In this document: piece after piece, positions 52,193-61,014 of the stretch
Layout of the letters: every line of letters begins with the position of its first letter
Numbering within the stretch: position 1 is the first letter of the stretch
From: DATLZU01 sp035573855
Lineage (GTDB): Bacteria > Nitrospirota > Nitrospiria > Nitrospirales > Nitrospiraceae
Length of the DNA: 64,000 nucleotides
Reading direction: 5' to 3'
Assembly (NCBI GenBank): GCA_035573855.1
Contig: DATLZU010000019.1
Location: 62,001-126,000 of the forward strand
Made by a program: the position numbers and the translations under genes
Notes under the pieces: model-generated
What the model saw: only the letters and a program-made list of their open reading frames with translations
Database searches by the model: none
Told to the model about the DNA's origin: nothing

Positions 52193-53059
52193 CTAGGCCT
52201 TGTGAAGATCGCGATGCACAAGCGTGACCTCATGCCCCATGTTGGCGAGACTATCCCGCAGACGCAGAGCGAGTGCAACGGAACGATGGCGTCCTCCCGT
52301 GCAACCCAGCGCGATGGTCAGGTAGCTCCGACGCTCGCGTTCGAAGAGGGGAATAAGGAACTTGAGCATGCCTTCAACCAGCCCGAGGAATGCGATCGCG
52401 TCGGGATCGCTGAGAACATAGGTCCTGACGCGCGGATCTTCACCCGTGAGCGGCTTGAGCTCCGAGACAAAAAAGGGATTTCGCAGGAAACGGACGTCAA
52501 ACAATAAATCGATGTCGTAAGGAACACCGAACTTGAACCCGAACGTCACCAAAGAGATCGTGAGGCGATGTGGTCCTTCTTCTCGCTTGAATTGGCGCGC
52601 GAGAAGATCTTTCAGCTCATGCACCGTCAGATCGGACGTATCAATAATGCGGTCGGCTTGACCGCGCAGTTCCGTCATCCGTTCCCTTTCGAAGCGCACG
52701 CCTTCCAGAACCGGCAAATGCGGCAACAACGGGTGGGGGCGCCTGGACTCAGAAAATCGACGGACGAGCACCTCTTCCTTGGCTTCCAAAAACACCAATT
52801 CGACGGAATGGCCCAAAGCCTTGACCCGATCAAGGATGCTTACAAAATCCGAAAAAAACACCCGTTCCCGAATATCGATTCCGAGCGCCACGTTCTTGAT
52901 CTCACCACCTTGCTGATTGCAAAGCTCGACGAAGGTGGGCAAAAGCGCCACCGGGAGGTTGTCCACACAGAAATACCCCTCGTCTTCGAAAAACTTGAGC
53001 GCGTGGGTTTTGCCCGACCCCGAAAGACCGCTGATAATTACAAGGTTAAGCGCGGACAT
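52193..53059 (-). CDS. rapZ: RNase adapter protein RapZ
   Basis: A 288-residue nucleotide-binding protein with Walker A SGLSGSGKTHALKFFEDEG. The C-terminal domain has the conserved GCTGGRHRSVALALRL stretch. In E. coli RapZ guides degradation of the small RNA GlmZ; in other phyla the role is less clear. It overlaps hpf by 14 bp. The usual ptsN (EIIA-Ntr) gene between hpf and rapZ is absent. Confidence 0.94.
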   Translation of the reverse strand: MSALNLVIISGLSGSGKTHALKFFEDEGYFCVDNLPVALLPTFVELCNQQGGEIKNVALGIDIRERVFFSDFVSILDRVKALGHSVELVFLEAKEEVLVRRFSESRRPHPLLPHLPVLEGVRFERERMTELRGQADRIIDTSDLTVHELKDLLARQFKREEGPHRLTISLVTFGFKFGVPYDIDLLFDVRFLRNPFFVSELKPLTGEDPRVRTYVLSDPDAIAFLGLVEGMLKFLIPLFERERRSYLTIALGCTGGRHRSVALALRLRDSLANMGHEVTLVHRDLHKA

Positions 53060-53597
53060 GTAATTCCATGGGCGCTTGCGGCTCCGGATCGATCAATTCG
53101 ACCTCGCCGCTGGCGAGCCGCCTGAGCACCTGCAATGTATTCGACGCCTCGTTGACGAAAACAAGGATAGCCGATGGATTCTCGCCCAACTTTGCCACCG
53201 CATCGTTCAAGCGAAGAACGGGTGCGGCTGAACGCACCATCTTGACTTCGACCGCTTGCGTCGCAGGCGCGCGTTCCTTGGGTCTCAATGCTTTTCTCTG
53301 CGAACCGCCTTTATGATTGATCAACCGGTCTTTTCGCTTCCGAATCTGACTTTCGACCTTGTCGACCAATTGATCAATGGATGCGTACATCTCCTCAGTC
53401 GATACTTTGGCTTGAATCGCCCTTCCGTTGAGCATGCAGGTCGCTTCCGCGGTGTGCCGGAACTTTTCGACCCCGACGACGACCTGAATATTGCTCAACT
53501 TGACGCCGAACCGCTCCAACCGCTTCAGCTTGGTCTCCACGTACCGCCTGAGCGCGGCGGTGATTTCAACATGTCGCCCGGTCAGCAGCACTTGCAT
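53046..53597 (-). CDS. hpf: ribosome hibernation promoting factor (long form)
   Basis: The 183-residue long HPF has an N-terminal ribosome-binding domain (about 1-100, VLLTGRHVEITAALRRYVE) and a C-terminal dimerisation domain (about 125-175, AVAKLGENPSAILVFVNEAS). Long HPF alone makes 100S ribosome dimers in stationary cells. Typical position downstream of rpoN. Confidence 0.94.
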   Translation of the reverse strand: MQVLLTGRHVEITAALRRYVETKLKRLERFGVKLSNIQVVVGVEKFRHTAEATCMLNGRAIQAKVSTEEMYASIDQLVDKVESQIRKRKDRLINHKGGSQRKALRPKERAPATQAVEVKMVRSAAPVLRLNDAVAKLGENPSAILVFVNEASNTLQVLRRLASGEVELIDPEPQAPMELHVRA

Positions 53598-53762
53598 CGT
53601 TGTCCCTCATATCTCCTGCGTTGTCCCAAATCGCATGTAGGCGCCTTGCTCCATCCTTTTGCTCGTCCACAGGCACGGGCGTCCGGTGCGACGCCGCGCG
53701 TGGCACACGACAGGCTTTCATCTTGCTCTACCGATCTGATCGATGATGGCGAAGAACGGGCC

Positions 53763-55274
53763 TTAGAAGAAGCGCTTGCGCTGGTTGGCTGACGGAATAT
53801 TCTCTTCTGCTCGGTATTTCGCTACGGTCCGGCGCGCAATGACGATGTTCTGCTTCCGCAATCGGGCCGCAATCTCCTCATCCTTCAATGGGCGGGTGGC
53901 ATCTTCCTCCGCCACCATTTTCCGAATCATCTCACGGACGGTGACGGAAGACAACATATCAGTCGGCTGGTCGGCGCGCTGGAGCCCGGCGTTGAAAAAG
54001 AACTTCAGCTCCAACATGCCCTGCGGGCAGTACATGTATTTGTTGGCCGTCACGCGACTGATCGTCGATTCGTGCATGCCGATGTCCTCGGCCACTTGTT
54101 TTAACACAAGCGGCTTCAAATATTGGACCCCGTGCTCGAAAAACTGTTGCTGAAACTTGACGATGCTGGAGACAACCTTCACGATTGTCTTGTTCCGCTG
54201 CTCGATGCTGCGGATGACCCACTGTGCAGCTCGCAATTTCTCGTCCAGATAGGCCTTGGTCTCCGGGGAGTGTCCACCGGCCATCAGTTGCTTGTAATAA
54301 GGGCTGATTCTCAGGCGGGGGAGACCGTCGTCGTTAAGCAAGACTACCCACTCACCTTCGTTTTTGACCACAAAGACATCTGGCACAATCGCATAATTGT
54401 GGGTGTTCGCGAATGGACGGCCGGGCTTCGGCTCCAGTCCCTCGATGATCTTCGTTGCCTGGCACACTTCTTCCAGCGAGACATTGAGCGCTTTGGCGAT
54501 GCGTCCGTATTGCTTTTTCTCCAAGTCCTTCAGATGGTGCAGAATAATCGCCTCGACCACCGACCCTCTTAATGCGCCGGGCCTCGCTCCGATCGATCCG
54601 ATCGGACCGCGTCCCAGATAGCCCAACTGAAGCAGAAGACACTCCGATAAATCGCGGGCGCCGACACCGCTGGGATCGAATGTTTGGATCACTTTCAGCA
54701 CCGATTCCGCTTCCTCGACAGAGAACTCGGTGCCTTCGACGACTTCGGTCAGCGGAATCCGCAGATAGCCGTCGTCGTCGATATTCCCGACGATCAAACG
54801 TCCGATTGCCTTGTGGCGATCTGAAAGACCGGACAATGAAAGCTGCCACAGCAAATGATCTTCCAGCGAGGTTGCCCTGGCGACCGTCTGGTCATAGGAA
54901 GGAAACTCATCCTGAACAGAGGAAGGATATTCCGTATCGCCGGCGCGGCGATCGCTGTCGAAGTAGTCTTCCCAACCCGCTGCCGTGAGATCTTCCGGAC
55001 TCTCGTCCCCACCCGTGGATCCCTCATCGTCGGCTCCGCCTCGGCCGGATGACCGCGAGTACTCGGTTCCGTCCAGGTCGGCTTCATCGGATCCGGCCGA
55101 GCCGTTTTCTTCGGCCTCGGCGGGCACCTCTTCCAACAGAGGATTCTCCATCAGGTGCTGGGCCAAACTCTGCTGAAGTTCCAACCGTGAAAGCTGCAGC
55201 AGCTTGATCGCCTGCTGCAACTGAGGAGTCATGATGAGCTTCTGGCTGAGCCGAAGATCAAGTCGCAGTTTCAT
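53763..55274 (-). CDS. rpoN: RNA polymerase sigma-54 factor
   Basis: The 503-residue sigma-54 has the N-terminal activator-interaction region (LDLRLSQKLIMTPQLQQAIK), an acidic region II (about 45-110), the core-binding region and the C-terminal DNA-binding part with the RpoN box ARRTVAKYR. It needs AAA+ activators such as the one at 19.5 kb and would serve the -24/-12 promoter before amt1. It sits between lptB and hpf, a widely conserved arrangement. Confidence 0.97.
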   Translation of the reverse strand: MKLRLDLRLSQKLIMTPQLQQAIKLLQLSRLELQQSLAQHLMENPLLEEVPAEAEENGSAGSDEADLDGTEYSRSSGRGGADDEGSTGGDESPEDLTAAGWEDYFDSDRRAGDTEYPSSVQDEFPSYDQTVARATSLEDHLLWQLSLSGLSDRHKAIGRLIVGNIDDDGYLRIPLTEVVEGTEFSVEEAESVLKVIQTFDPSGVGARDLSECLLLQLGYLGRGPIGSIGARPGALRGSVVEAIILHHLKDLEKKQYGRIAKALNVSLEEVCQATKIIEGLEPKPGRPFANTHNYAIVPDVFVVKNEGEWVVLLNDDGLPRLRISPYYKQLMAGGHSPETKAYLDEKLRAAQWVIRSIEQRNKTIVKVVSSIVKFQQQFFEHGVQYLKPLVLKQVAEDIGMHESTISRVTANKYMYCPQGMLELKFFFNAGLQRADQPTDMLSSVTVREMIRKMVAEEDATRPLKDEEIAARLRKQNIVIARRTVAKYRAEENIPSANQRKRFF

Positions 55275-55305
55275 ATTGCTACCTTTGCACCATCACCCAT
55301 ACCCA

Positions 55306-56091
55306 TCAGAGCCGGAACCGCTCGCCCAAGTAGACCGCCCGCGCCGTCGCACTGTTCACGATGACTTCCGGAGAGCCGGCTTCCAGGATCCGTCCCTCAT
55401 TGATGATGTAGGCCCGATCCGTAACGGACAGCGTTTCCTGCACATTGTGGTCGGTGATCAAGATCCCGATGTGTTTCTGCTTGAGGCGAGCGATGATCTG
55501 CTGGATATCCGCCACGGCGATCGGATCGATGCCCGCGAACGGTTCGTCGAGCAGCAGAAAGAGAGGTTGCGTCGCCAAGGCTCTGGTAATTTCCAACCGG
55601 CGCCGCTCTCCTCCCGAAAGAGAGTAGGCTTTGCTTGTTCGAAGATGGGTCAATTCCAGTTCCCCCAACAACGCCTCGACTCGCTGTTCGCGCTCCGTCG
55701 CCCCAAGGTCCAGCATTTCGAGAATCGCCAAAATGTTTTCTTCGACCGTGAGGCGGCGGAAGACCGACGACTCCTGGGGGAGATATCCGATTCCCTTCCG
55801 CGCCCGCTTATACATCGGCAGATCCGTGACCATCTCGCCGTTCAAGTAAATATCGCCGGAGTCCGGCTGACAAAGCCCAACCATCATGTCGAAAATGGTG
55901 GTCTTACCGGCTCCATTCGGTCCGAGTAAACCGACCACTTCGCCGGCCCGTACCTCCAGCGAGACGCCTTTCACGACGGTTCTTCCCTTAAAGCTCTTCA
56001 CCAGACCGGTCGCCGACAGGAGCTCGCCCAATTCACAGGAACTCGTTACAGGCTCGGCCTTTGAACCGGTCAACGCGCAGGCATCCAGCAT
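55306..56091 (-). CDS. lptB: LPS export ABC transporter ATP-binding protein LptB
   Basis: The 261-residue ATPase powers lipopolysaccharide transport. Walker A GPNGAGKTTIFDMMVGL, signature LSGGERRRLEI, Walker B FLLLDEPFAGIDP and switch ITDHNVQET. The frame runs to 56208, but ATG 56091 overlaps the lptA stop by one base (TAATG) and is preferred; about 25 residues precede the conserved domain. Confidence 0.95.
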   Translation of the reverse strand: MLDACALTGSKAEPVTSSCELGELLSATGLVKSFKGRTVVKGVSLEVRAGEVVGLLGPNGAGKTTIFDMMVGLCQPDSGDIYLNGEMVTDLPMYKRARKGIGYLPQESSVFRRLTVEENILAILEMLDLGATEREQRVEALLGELELTHLRTSKAYSLSGGERRRLEITRALATQPLFLLLDEPFAGIDPIAVADIQQIIARLKQKHIGILITDHNVQETLSVTDRAYIINEGRILEAGSPEVIVNSATARAVYLGERFRL

Positions 56092-56678
56092 TAGCGCCCT
56101 CCTGCTTCTCCCTCGATCGTCACGCGAGAACCGCCTTCGACAACGCTTCGATCTTCGGCGAGAAACATCGTAATCCGCTTCCCACTGACCCGCGTTCCTT
56201 TTTGCCAAGCCACCGGGTCACCGGTCAGCACAATCTTCTCTTCGTCTTGATAGTAGACCGCCTTTTGGCAGGTCGCCCGTCCATCGTCTTTTTCGATCCT
56301 GACCCGCCCGATCGCTTCGATCATGCTGACCGCTCGGTTCGACATGGCAGGAATAGCCTCGCGCTTCCGACCGGAGCCTTCCGCAGTCCCCCGCCCTCCG
56401 CTCCGATCGCCATTGGATTTCTCTTTCCCCTCCGTGTCAGCCGGTCGAAATGACACCACCATACGATCGGAATGAACCACCAGCGACCCCTTGATCAGTA
56501 CCACTGCACCTTCAAAAACGGCCTTGCTGTCCTGGTTGCGGACAGTCATTTTTTGCGCGGTGATCGTCGTGCTGGTGTTCGAAGAAAAGGCCGCTTTCGC
56601 CTCACGAGACTCCGACGAATGAACGTGTTCCGCTAGCCCCAGTCCAAACGCGCTAATCAGCGTGATGAATATCCACAT
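56091..56678 (-). CDS. lptA: LPS transport periplasmic protein LptA family
   Basis: A 195-residue OstA/LptA-type beta-jelly-roll protein with a signal peptide (about 1-16) that carries LPS between membranes. Family patterns: TTITAQKMTVRNQDSKAVFE, GSLVVHSDRMVV and TCQKAVYYQDEEKIVLTGDP. A polar low-complexity insert (about 85-110) is unusual. Overlaps lptC by 26 bp. Confidence 0.88.
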   Translation of the reverse strand: MWIFITLISAFGLGLAEHVHSSESREAKAAFSSNTSTTITAQKMTVRNQDSKAVFEGAVVLIKGSLVVHSDRMVVSFRPADTEGKEKSNGDRSGGRGTAEGSGRKREAIPAMSNRAVSMIEAIGRVRIEKDDGRATCQKAVYYQDEEKIVLTGDPVAWQKGTRVSGKRITMFLAEDRSVVEGGSRVTIEGEAGGR

Positions 56679-57225
56679 GGACGTCTTCGAGAACCTGAAA
56701 TTCTTCGGACTGCACCTTCCCGATCAGCCCACGACCGTTCACGTGCAACCCATGACCTACGATCGCTACGGGCTCGGCCGTGCTGATTTCACCCCGTTCT
56801 TCGTTCCATGTCAGATGGTTCGTATAAATTGTATACCCGCTTTCGGTGTGCACGACGATCGGATCGGTTTGATTGGAGAGGATGAAATTTTTTTTCATGG
56901 TGTCGAGCATCCCTTCATCCCCTTGTAAAGTAAATTCACGTCCCTTATCTCCGTAAAGAGTGATACGGACTCGATCCAGAACGGCTCGGTTTTCCCCCTC
57001 GAACAAGCGAGCTTTCTGGGCACGTACCTCCCACTGTACGGCGCCGTCCTTCGTTTGCACGAAGGTAAATCCCTGGATGCTTGCGTCGGCCTGTTCAAAG
57101 TCGGTCGCCGGGGTAAGCTTGGAGGAGGAAATCGATTCAGCGCGGGTCAACAACAGGTAGACAAGAAACGAGGCAAACATGGCGCTCATGGCGAGTAAAA
57201 ATCCGCGGAACCAACGCTGCCACAC
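56653..57225 (-). CDS. lptC: LPS export protein LptC
   Basis: A 190-residue bitopic inner-membrane protein with one N-terminal helix (about 6-26) and a periplasmic jelly roll (FTFVQTKDGAVQWEVRAQKA; YTIYTNHLTWNEERGEIST). Hands LPS from the LptBFG transporter to LptA. Starts at GTG 57225. First gene of lptC-lptA-lptB-rpoN-hpf-rapZ. Confidence 0.9.
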   Translation of the reverse strand: MWQRWFRGFLLAMSAMFASFLVYLLLTRAESISSSKLTPATDFEQADASIQGFTFVQTKDGAVQWEVRAQKARLFEGENRAVLDRVRITLYGDKGREFTLQGDEGMLDTMKKNFILSNQTDPIVVHTESGYTIYTNHLTWNEERGEISTAEPVAIVGHGLHVNGRGLIGKVQSEEFQVLEDVHVDIHHAD

Positions 57226-57279
57226 TTCCCGTCACTCCGCTTTCTTCACAGTACATCCATGAAAACTTGTGCTGGCACG

Positions 57280-57308
57280 ATAATAGCATGGCGGGCGGTG
57301 CAAGTAAA
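57280..57308 (-). promoter_or_regulatory. extended -10 promoter of the lpt-rpoN operon
   Basis: Minus-strand TTTACT (57303-57308), a 17-base spacer and TATTAT (57280-57285) preceded by TGC, an extended -10. About 55 bases before the lptC GTG. Confidence 0.6.
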
Positions 57309-57415
57309 CGCAACGCCGTAAGCTCGCCCAGACCATGCTTAAGATTCACGAAGAAGAGTAACGCGGGGGAGACAAGACGTGGGGGACAGCTTCAACACCA
57401 CCACCCAAACCTTGC

Positions 57416-57883
57416 TTAAGCAGAAGAGCTGTCAGACATTTCCGGCGTCGATTGTTTGGATGCCCCTCCCTTCTTTTGATCTCCGGCCTTCCCGGATGCG
57501 GGCGGCTTGGCCTGGTCGGAAACACCCGCTCTGGAGACTAACTCGATCGCAACCATCTCGGCCGCGTCGCCGACGCGACGACGCGTCTTGATGATGCGCG
57601 TATATCCGCCCGGACGATCGCGAAACCGCAACGCGACATCGTCGAATAATTTCGAGACCACGGCTTTGTTTCGGAGAAACCCGAGCGCACGCCGCCTGGC
57701 GGGTAACGTCCCTTCTTTTCCCAGCGTGATCATCCGCTCGGCGAACCCGCGCACCTCTTTGGCCTTGGCCTCCGTCGTTTCAATGCGCTCTTGATCGAGC
57801 AGCGACGTCACCAGACTCCGAAACAGCGCCCATCGATGCTTGGTCTTGCGGCCGAGTTGCCTCCCTTTTTTCCTGTGACGCAC
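57416..57883 (-). CDS. rplQ: 50S ribosomal protein L17
   Basis: The 155-residue L17 has the core MRHRKKGRQLGRKTKHRWAL and the usual domain to about residue 118. A C-terminal tail of about 35 residues rich in Ser, Lys and Gly is longer than in most species. GTG start with GAGGGGAG upstream. Last gene of the alpha operon. Confidence 0.97.
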   Translation of the reverse strand: MRHRKKGRQLGRKTKHRWALFRSLVTSLLDQERIETTEAKAKEVRGFAERMITLGKEGTLPARRRALGFLRNKAVVSKLFDDVALRFRDRPGGYTRIIKTRRRVGDAAEMVAIELVSRAGVSDQAKPPASGKAGDQKKGGASKQSTPEMSDSSSA

Positions 57884-57898
57884 GGCAGCTCCCCTCGT

Positions 57899-58903
57899 TT
57901 ATGAATCGGATTTGGGATTCCCATCGCCGGACGGCAACCCATCCAACTTCATGCCCAGACTCAAGCCCATGCCCGCTAGAACTTCCTTGATCTCGTTGAG
58001 CGATTTCTTGCCAAAGTTCTTGGTCTTGAGCATCTCGACCTCGGTTTTCTGGACGAGATCGGCGATGGTTTTGATGTTCGCGTTCTTGAGACAGTTGGCG
58101 GCCCGGACCGACAGCTCCAACTCGTTGACGCTCCGGAACAGGTTCTTGTTGATTTCGTGCGTTCGCTCGTCCTTAGCCGCTTCCGGCTTGGCTTCCGCCC
58201 GCTCCTCCGGATTGATGAAGATATCCAGATGATCGCGCAGAATGCTCGCGGCCGTAGAGAGCGCATCCTGCGGCGTAATCGTGCCGTCCGTCCAAATTTC
58301 CAACGTCAACTTGTCATAATCAGTCACACGACCGACCCTGGCGTTTTCCACGTGGAAGTTCACCCGCTTGATGGGTGAGAAGATGGAGTCCACCGCAATG
58401 ACGCCGATAGGCAACCCCTCCTCTTTATTCCGCTCCGCTGGCACATAGCCACGCCCGTGCTTGACAACCATCTCCATGTCGAGCGTGGCATCTTTGTCCA
58501 GCGTGGCGATGTGCAGATCCGGCGTGAGAATGGTGATGTCGCCGTCGTGAACGATGTCCGAACCTTTCGCCTCACCGGGTCCCTTCTTTTTGAGGCGAAT
58601 CGTTTTCGGCTTGTCGGAGTGGAGAGCCAGCCGGAGACTCTTCACATTGAGAATGATCGACGTGACATCCTCCGTCACACCCGGAATCGTCGAAAATTCG
58701 TGCAGGACCCCCTCGATCCGGACAGTGGTCACGGCGGCGCCGGTCAAGGACGACAGCAGTACCCGTCGGAGCGAGTTGCCGATAGTCGTCCCAAATCCTC
58801 TCTCGAAAGCCTCCGCCGTGAATCTGCCGTACGTCGGGGAGAGAGTTTCTTTGTCGACCTCGACCCGCATCGGGATCTGAAAGTCCTTCATCGCCTTGAT
58901 CAT
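57899..58903 (-). CDS. rpoA: RNA polymerase alpha subunit
   Basis: The 334-residue alpha subunit has an N-terminal assembly domain (GFGTTIGNSLRRVLLSSL; about 1-235), a linker, and a C-terminal domain (ELSVRAANCLKNANIKTIAD, about 260-320) that contacts UP elements and activators. Standard alpha-operon position between rpsD and rplQ. Confidence 0.98.
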   Translation of the reverse strand: MIKAMKDFQIPMRVEVDKETLSPTYGRFTAEAFERGFGTTIGNSLRRVLLSSLTGAAVTTVRIEGVLHEFSTIPGVTEDVTSIILNVKSLRLALHSDKPKTIRLKKKGPGEAKGSDIVHDGDITILTPDLHIATLDKDATLDMEMVVKHGRGYVPAERNKEEGLPIGVIAVDSIFSPIKRVNFHVENARVGRVTDYDKLTLEIWTDGTITPQDALSTAASILRDHLDIFINPEERAEAKPEAAKDERTHEINKNLFRSVNELELSVRAANCLKNANIKTIADLVQKTEVEMLKTKNFGKKSLNEIKEVLAGMGLSLGMKLDGLPSGDGNPKSDS

Positions 58904-58983
58904 GATTCCCCCTTCACTTCATCCATTGGACCAGAAAGCCAGTCGTCCGGAAGCCGGTCGTTGATTCCAGCAGAATCGAGGTC

Positions 58984-59610
58984 CTATCTGGAATACAACT
59001 CCACGACCATCTGCTCATTGACGGGAAGTCCGATCTGCTCCTTTGTCGGCAGCGCTCGAACTGTCCCTTTGAAGGCAACCCGATCCAGTTCCAACCACTC
59101 GGGGATCCCCCGCCCGTCCACAGCTTCCAGGGCGGCCAACACCGATACCAGGCTCCGGCTTTTGGGCCGGATCTCGACGACGTCCCCGACTTTCACAATC
59201 GCCCCCGGGATATTCGTTCTCCGGCCGTTCAGAAGCACATGGCCGTGATTCACTAGTTGACGTGCTTCTTTCCTCGAGGAGCCGAACCCCAGACGATACA
59301 CCACGTTGTCGAGCCGGCATTCGAGCAAACGCAGCAAAGACTCGCCGGTGACCCCCGCTTGTCGCTCGGCTCTTTCGAACATCCCCCGGAATTGTCGTTC
59401 CTGCAAGCCATAAATCCGTCTCAATTTCTGTTTTTCTCTCAACTGAAGGCTGTAATCCGAAATCCGCGGACGTCCCTGGCCATGCTGACCCGGCGGATAA
59501 CTCCGCCGCTCGATCGCGCATTTCTCCGTCATACAACGGGAGCCCTTTAGAAAGAGCTTTTCCCCTTCACGGCGACACAGCCGACAAACCGGACCACGGT
59601 ACTTCGCCAT
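58984..59610 (-). CDS. rpsD: 30S ribosomal protein S4
   Basis: The 208-residue S4 organises the 16S rRNA 5' domain. The N-terminus keeps the zinc-binding cysteine pattern (CRLCRR... CMTEKC), and the S4 RNA-binding domain is RLDNVVYRLGFGSSRKEARQ. Confidence 0.98.
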   Translation of the reverse strand: MAKYRGPVCRLCRREGEKLFLKGSRCMTEKCAIERRSYPPGQHGQGRPRISDYSLQLREKQKLRRIYGLQERQFRGMFERAERQAGVTGESLLRLLECRLDNVVYRLGFGSSRKEARQLVNHGHVLLNGRRTNIPGAIVKVGDVVEIRPKSRSLVSVLAALEAVDGRGIPEWLELDRVAFKGTVRALPTKEQIGLPVNEQMVVELYSR

Positions 59611-59704
59611 TGTTCTTCCTCGTGAATCGGAATTCGTTACACGCTCGATCGAAAGATCCGTTTCTTTACGATCACCGCCAACGTTTAACGGTTAACCTCG
59701 CTCT
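59611..59704. repeat. GTTTAACGGTTAAC-type intergenic repeat in the rpsK-rpsD gap
   Basis: AACGTTTAACGGTTAAC at about 59680-59696 resembles the element before rpsM (about 60570-60588). No other feature seen in the 94-bp gap. Confidence 0.4.
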
Positions 59705-60088
59705 TTACACTCGTCGACGCTTCGGCGGGCGACAGCCGTTATGGGGGATGGGCGTCACGTCGCGGATCAGATTGATCCTCAAACCGGCGGCTTGGAGCGA
59801 CCGGATCGCCGATTCCCGTCCAGCGCCCGGCCCATTCACATAGACGTCGACCTGGCGCATACCGTACTCCATCGCTTTCCTGGCGGCGGCCTCTCCAGCC
59901 CGCTGCGCGGCGAAGGGCGTACTCTTCCGCGAACCCTTGAATCCCTGATTGCCGGCGCTCGCCCAGACCACCGTATTTCCGCTCATGTCGGTGATGGTCA
60001 CTATGGTGTTGTTGAAGGAGGCCTGCACATGCGCCACCCCGCTCTGGACGATTTTTCGTTCTTTTTTCCTGCCCTTCTTCACACTCAT
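59705..60088 (-). CDS. rpsK: 30S ribosomal protein S11
   Basis: The 127-residue S11 is a platform protein of the 30S subunit. Typical GVAHVQASFNNTIVTITDMS and the C-terminal RDVTPIPHNGCRPPKRRRV. Confidence 0.98.
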   Translation of the reverse strand: MSVKKGRKKERKIVQSGVAHVQASFNNTIVTITDMSGNTVVWASAGNQGFKGSRKSTPFAAQRAGEAAARKAMEYGMRQVDVYVNGPGAGRESAIRSLQAAGLRINLIRDVTPIPHNGCRPPKRRRV

Positions 60089-60119
60089 GGGATGTCCTTT
60101 TCGCGATCAGCTTATATTC

Positions 60120-60509
60120 TTAGCTGCCCGGTACTCCCGCCGGTTTACGCGCCTTCCCGATTGACGCCCGGCGCCCCTTTCTGGTCCGCGCATTGGTTCT
60201 TGTCCGTTGTCCCCGTACCGGCAAACCCTTACGATGCCGCAAGCCCCGGTAGGTCCCCGTGTCGATCAGCCGTTTGATATTCATTGACACTTCCTTCCTC
60301 AGGTCCCCCTCGACTCGATAATCCCGCTCGATGATTTCCCGCAACTTGATGATTTGGTCCTCACTGAGGTTTTTGACCCGAATCGAGCCGTCCACCCCCG
60401 CCTTTTTCAAGATTTGCTGGGCCGAGGACCGACCGATTCCATAGATATAGGTCAGCCCCACATCGATTCTCTTCTCCCGCGGCAAATCAACTCCCGCTAT
60501 CCGAGCCAT
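60120..60509 (-). CDS. rpsM: 30S ribosomal protein S13
   Basis: A 129-residue head protein with MARIAGVDLPREKRIDVGLT at the N-terminus and the basic tail RGQRTRTNARTRKGRR. GGAGGGC lies just before the ATG. Confidence 0.98.
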   Translation of the reverse strand: MARIAGVDLPREKRIDVGLTYIYGIGRSSAQQILKKAGVDGSIRVKNLSEDQIIKLREIIERDYRVEGDLRKEVSMNIKRLIDTGTYRGLRHRKGLPVRGQRTRTNARTRKGRRASIGKARKPAGVPGS

Positions 60510-60523
60510 GCGCCCTCCAACCC

Positions 60524-60588
60524 GCTAAACGTGACACGTTAATCGCGAAACAGGCAGCGACCCGTCTCACGTTTAACGGTTCACGGCT
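60524..60588. repeat. ACGTGA/TTAACG intergenic repeat between rpmJ and rpsM
   Basis: Degenerate inverted units (TAAACGTGACACGTTAA; CTCACGTTTAACGGTTCACG) fill the gap; related to the string at about 59680. It sits inside the ribosomal operon without interrupting a gene. Confidence 0.5.
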
Positions 60589-60589
60589 T

Positions 60590-60703
60590 CTACCCCTGCC
60601 GCTGTTTGTGGCGCGGATTCTCGCACAACACCCGCACCACCCCCCGGCGACGGACTACTTTGCATTTCGAACAGATTGGCTTGACGGACGACTTCACTTT
60701 CAT
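60590..60703 (-). CDS. rpmJ: 50S ribosomal protein L36
   Basis: A 37-residue L36 read directly from the minus strand: MKVKSSVKPICSKCKVVRRR and onward, ending HKQRQG. The zinc ligands Cys11, Cys14, Cys27 and His32 are all present, so this is the zinc-binding form. It lies between infA and rpsM. Confidence 0.96.
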   Translation of the reverse strand: MKVKSSVKPICSKCKVVRRRGVVRVLCENPRHKQRQG

Positions 60704-60769
60704 GGTATGGACCCCGCTCCCCGTTCAAGACCCCGAAGTCTCTGCGCCTGCGACCGCCGTGTCGTCCCC

Positions 60770-60988
60770 TCATTTGAAGCGGTACGTGATTCTTCCCCTC
60801 GTCAAGTCATAGGGCGACAATTCGACGGTCACCCTGTCGCCCGGCAGAATGCGAATGAAATGCATGCGCATCTTACCGGAAATATGAGCCAAGATCTTGT
60901 GGCCGTTATCGAGTTGGACCCGGAACATAGCGTTCGGCAATGTTTCCACCACCGTTCCCTGGACTTCAATAACTCCTTCTTTCGGCAC
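60770..60988 (-). CDS. infA: translation initiation factor IF-1
   Basis: A 72-residue single OB-fold protein with VIEVQGTVVETLPNAMFRVQ and the terminal LTRGRITYRFK. Binds the ribosomal A site during initiation. Standard position between map and rpmJ. Confidence 0.97.
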   Translation of the reverse strand: MPKEGVIEVQGTVVETLPNAMFRVQLDNGHKILAHISGKMRMHFIRILPGDRVTVELSPYDLTRGRITYRFK

Positions 60989-61014
60989 GAAGACAGATCT
61001 CTCCTTTTTTTCCG

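Noticed and set aside
57274..57289. Plus-strand sigma-54-like site (TGGCACG-N4-TAGCA)
   Set aside because: No gene lies downstream on the plus strand and it overlaps a good minus-strand promoter for lptC; likely chance.
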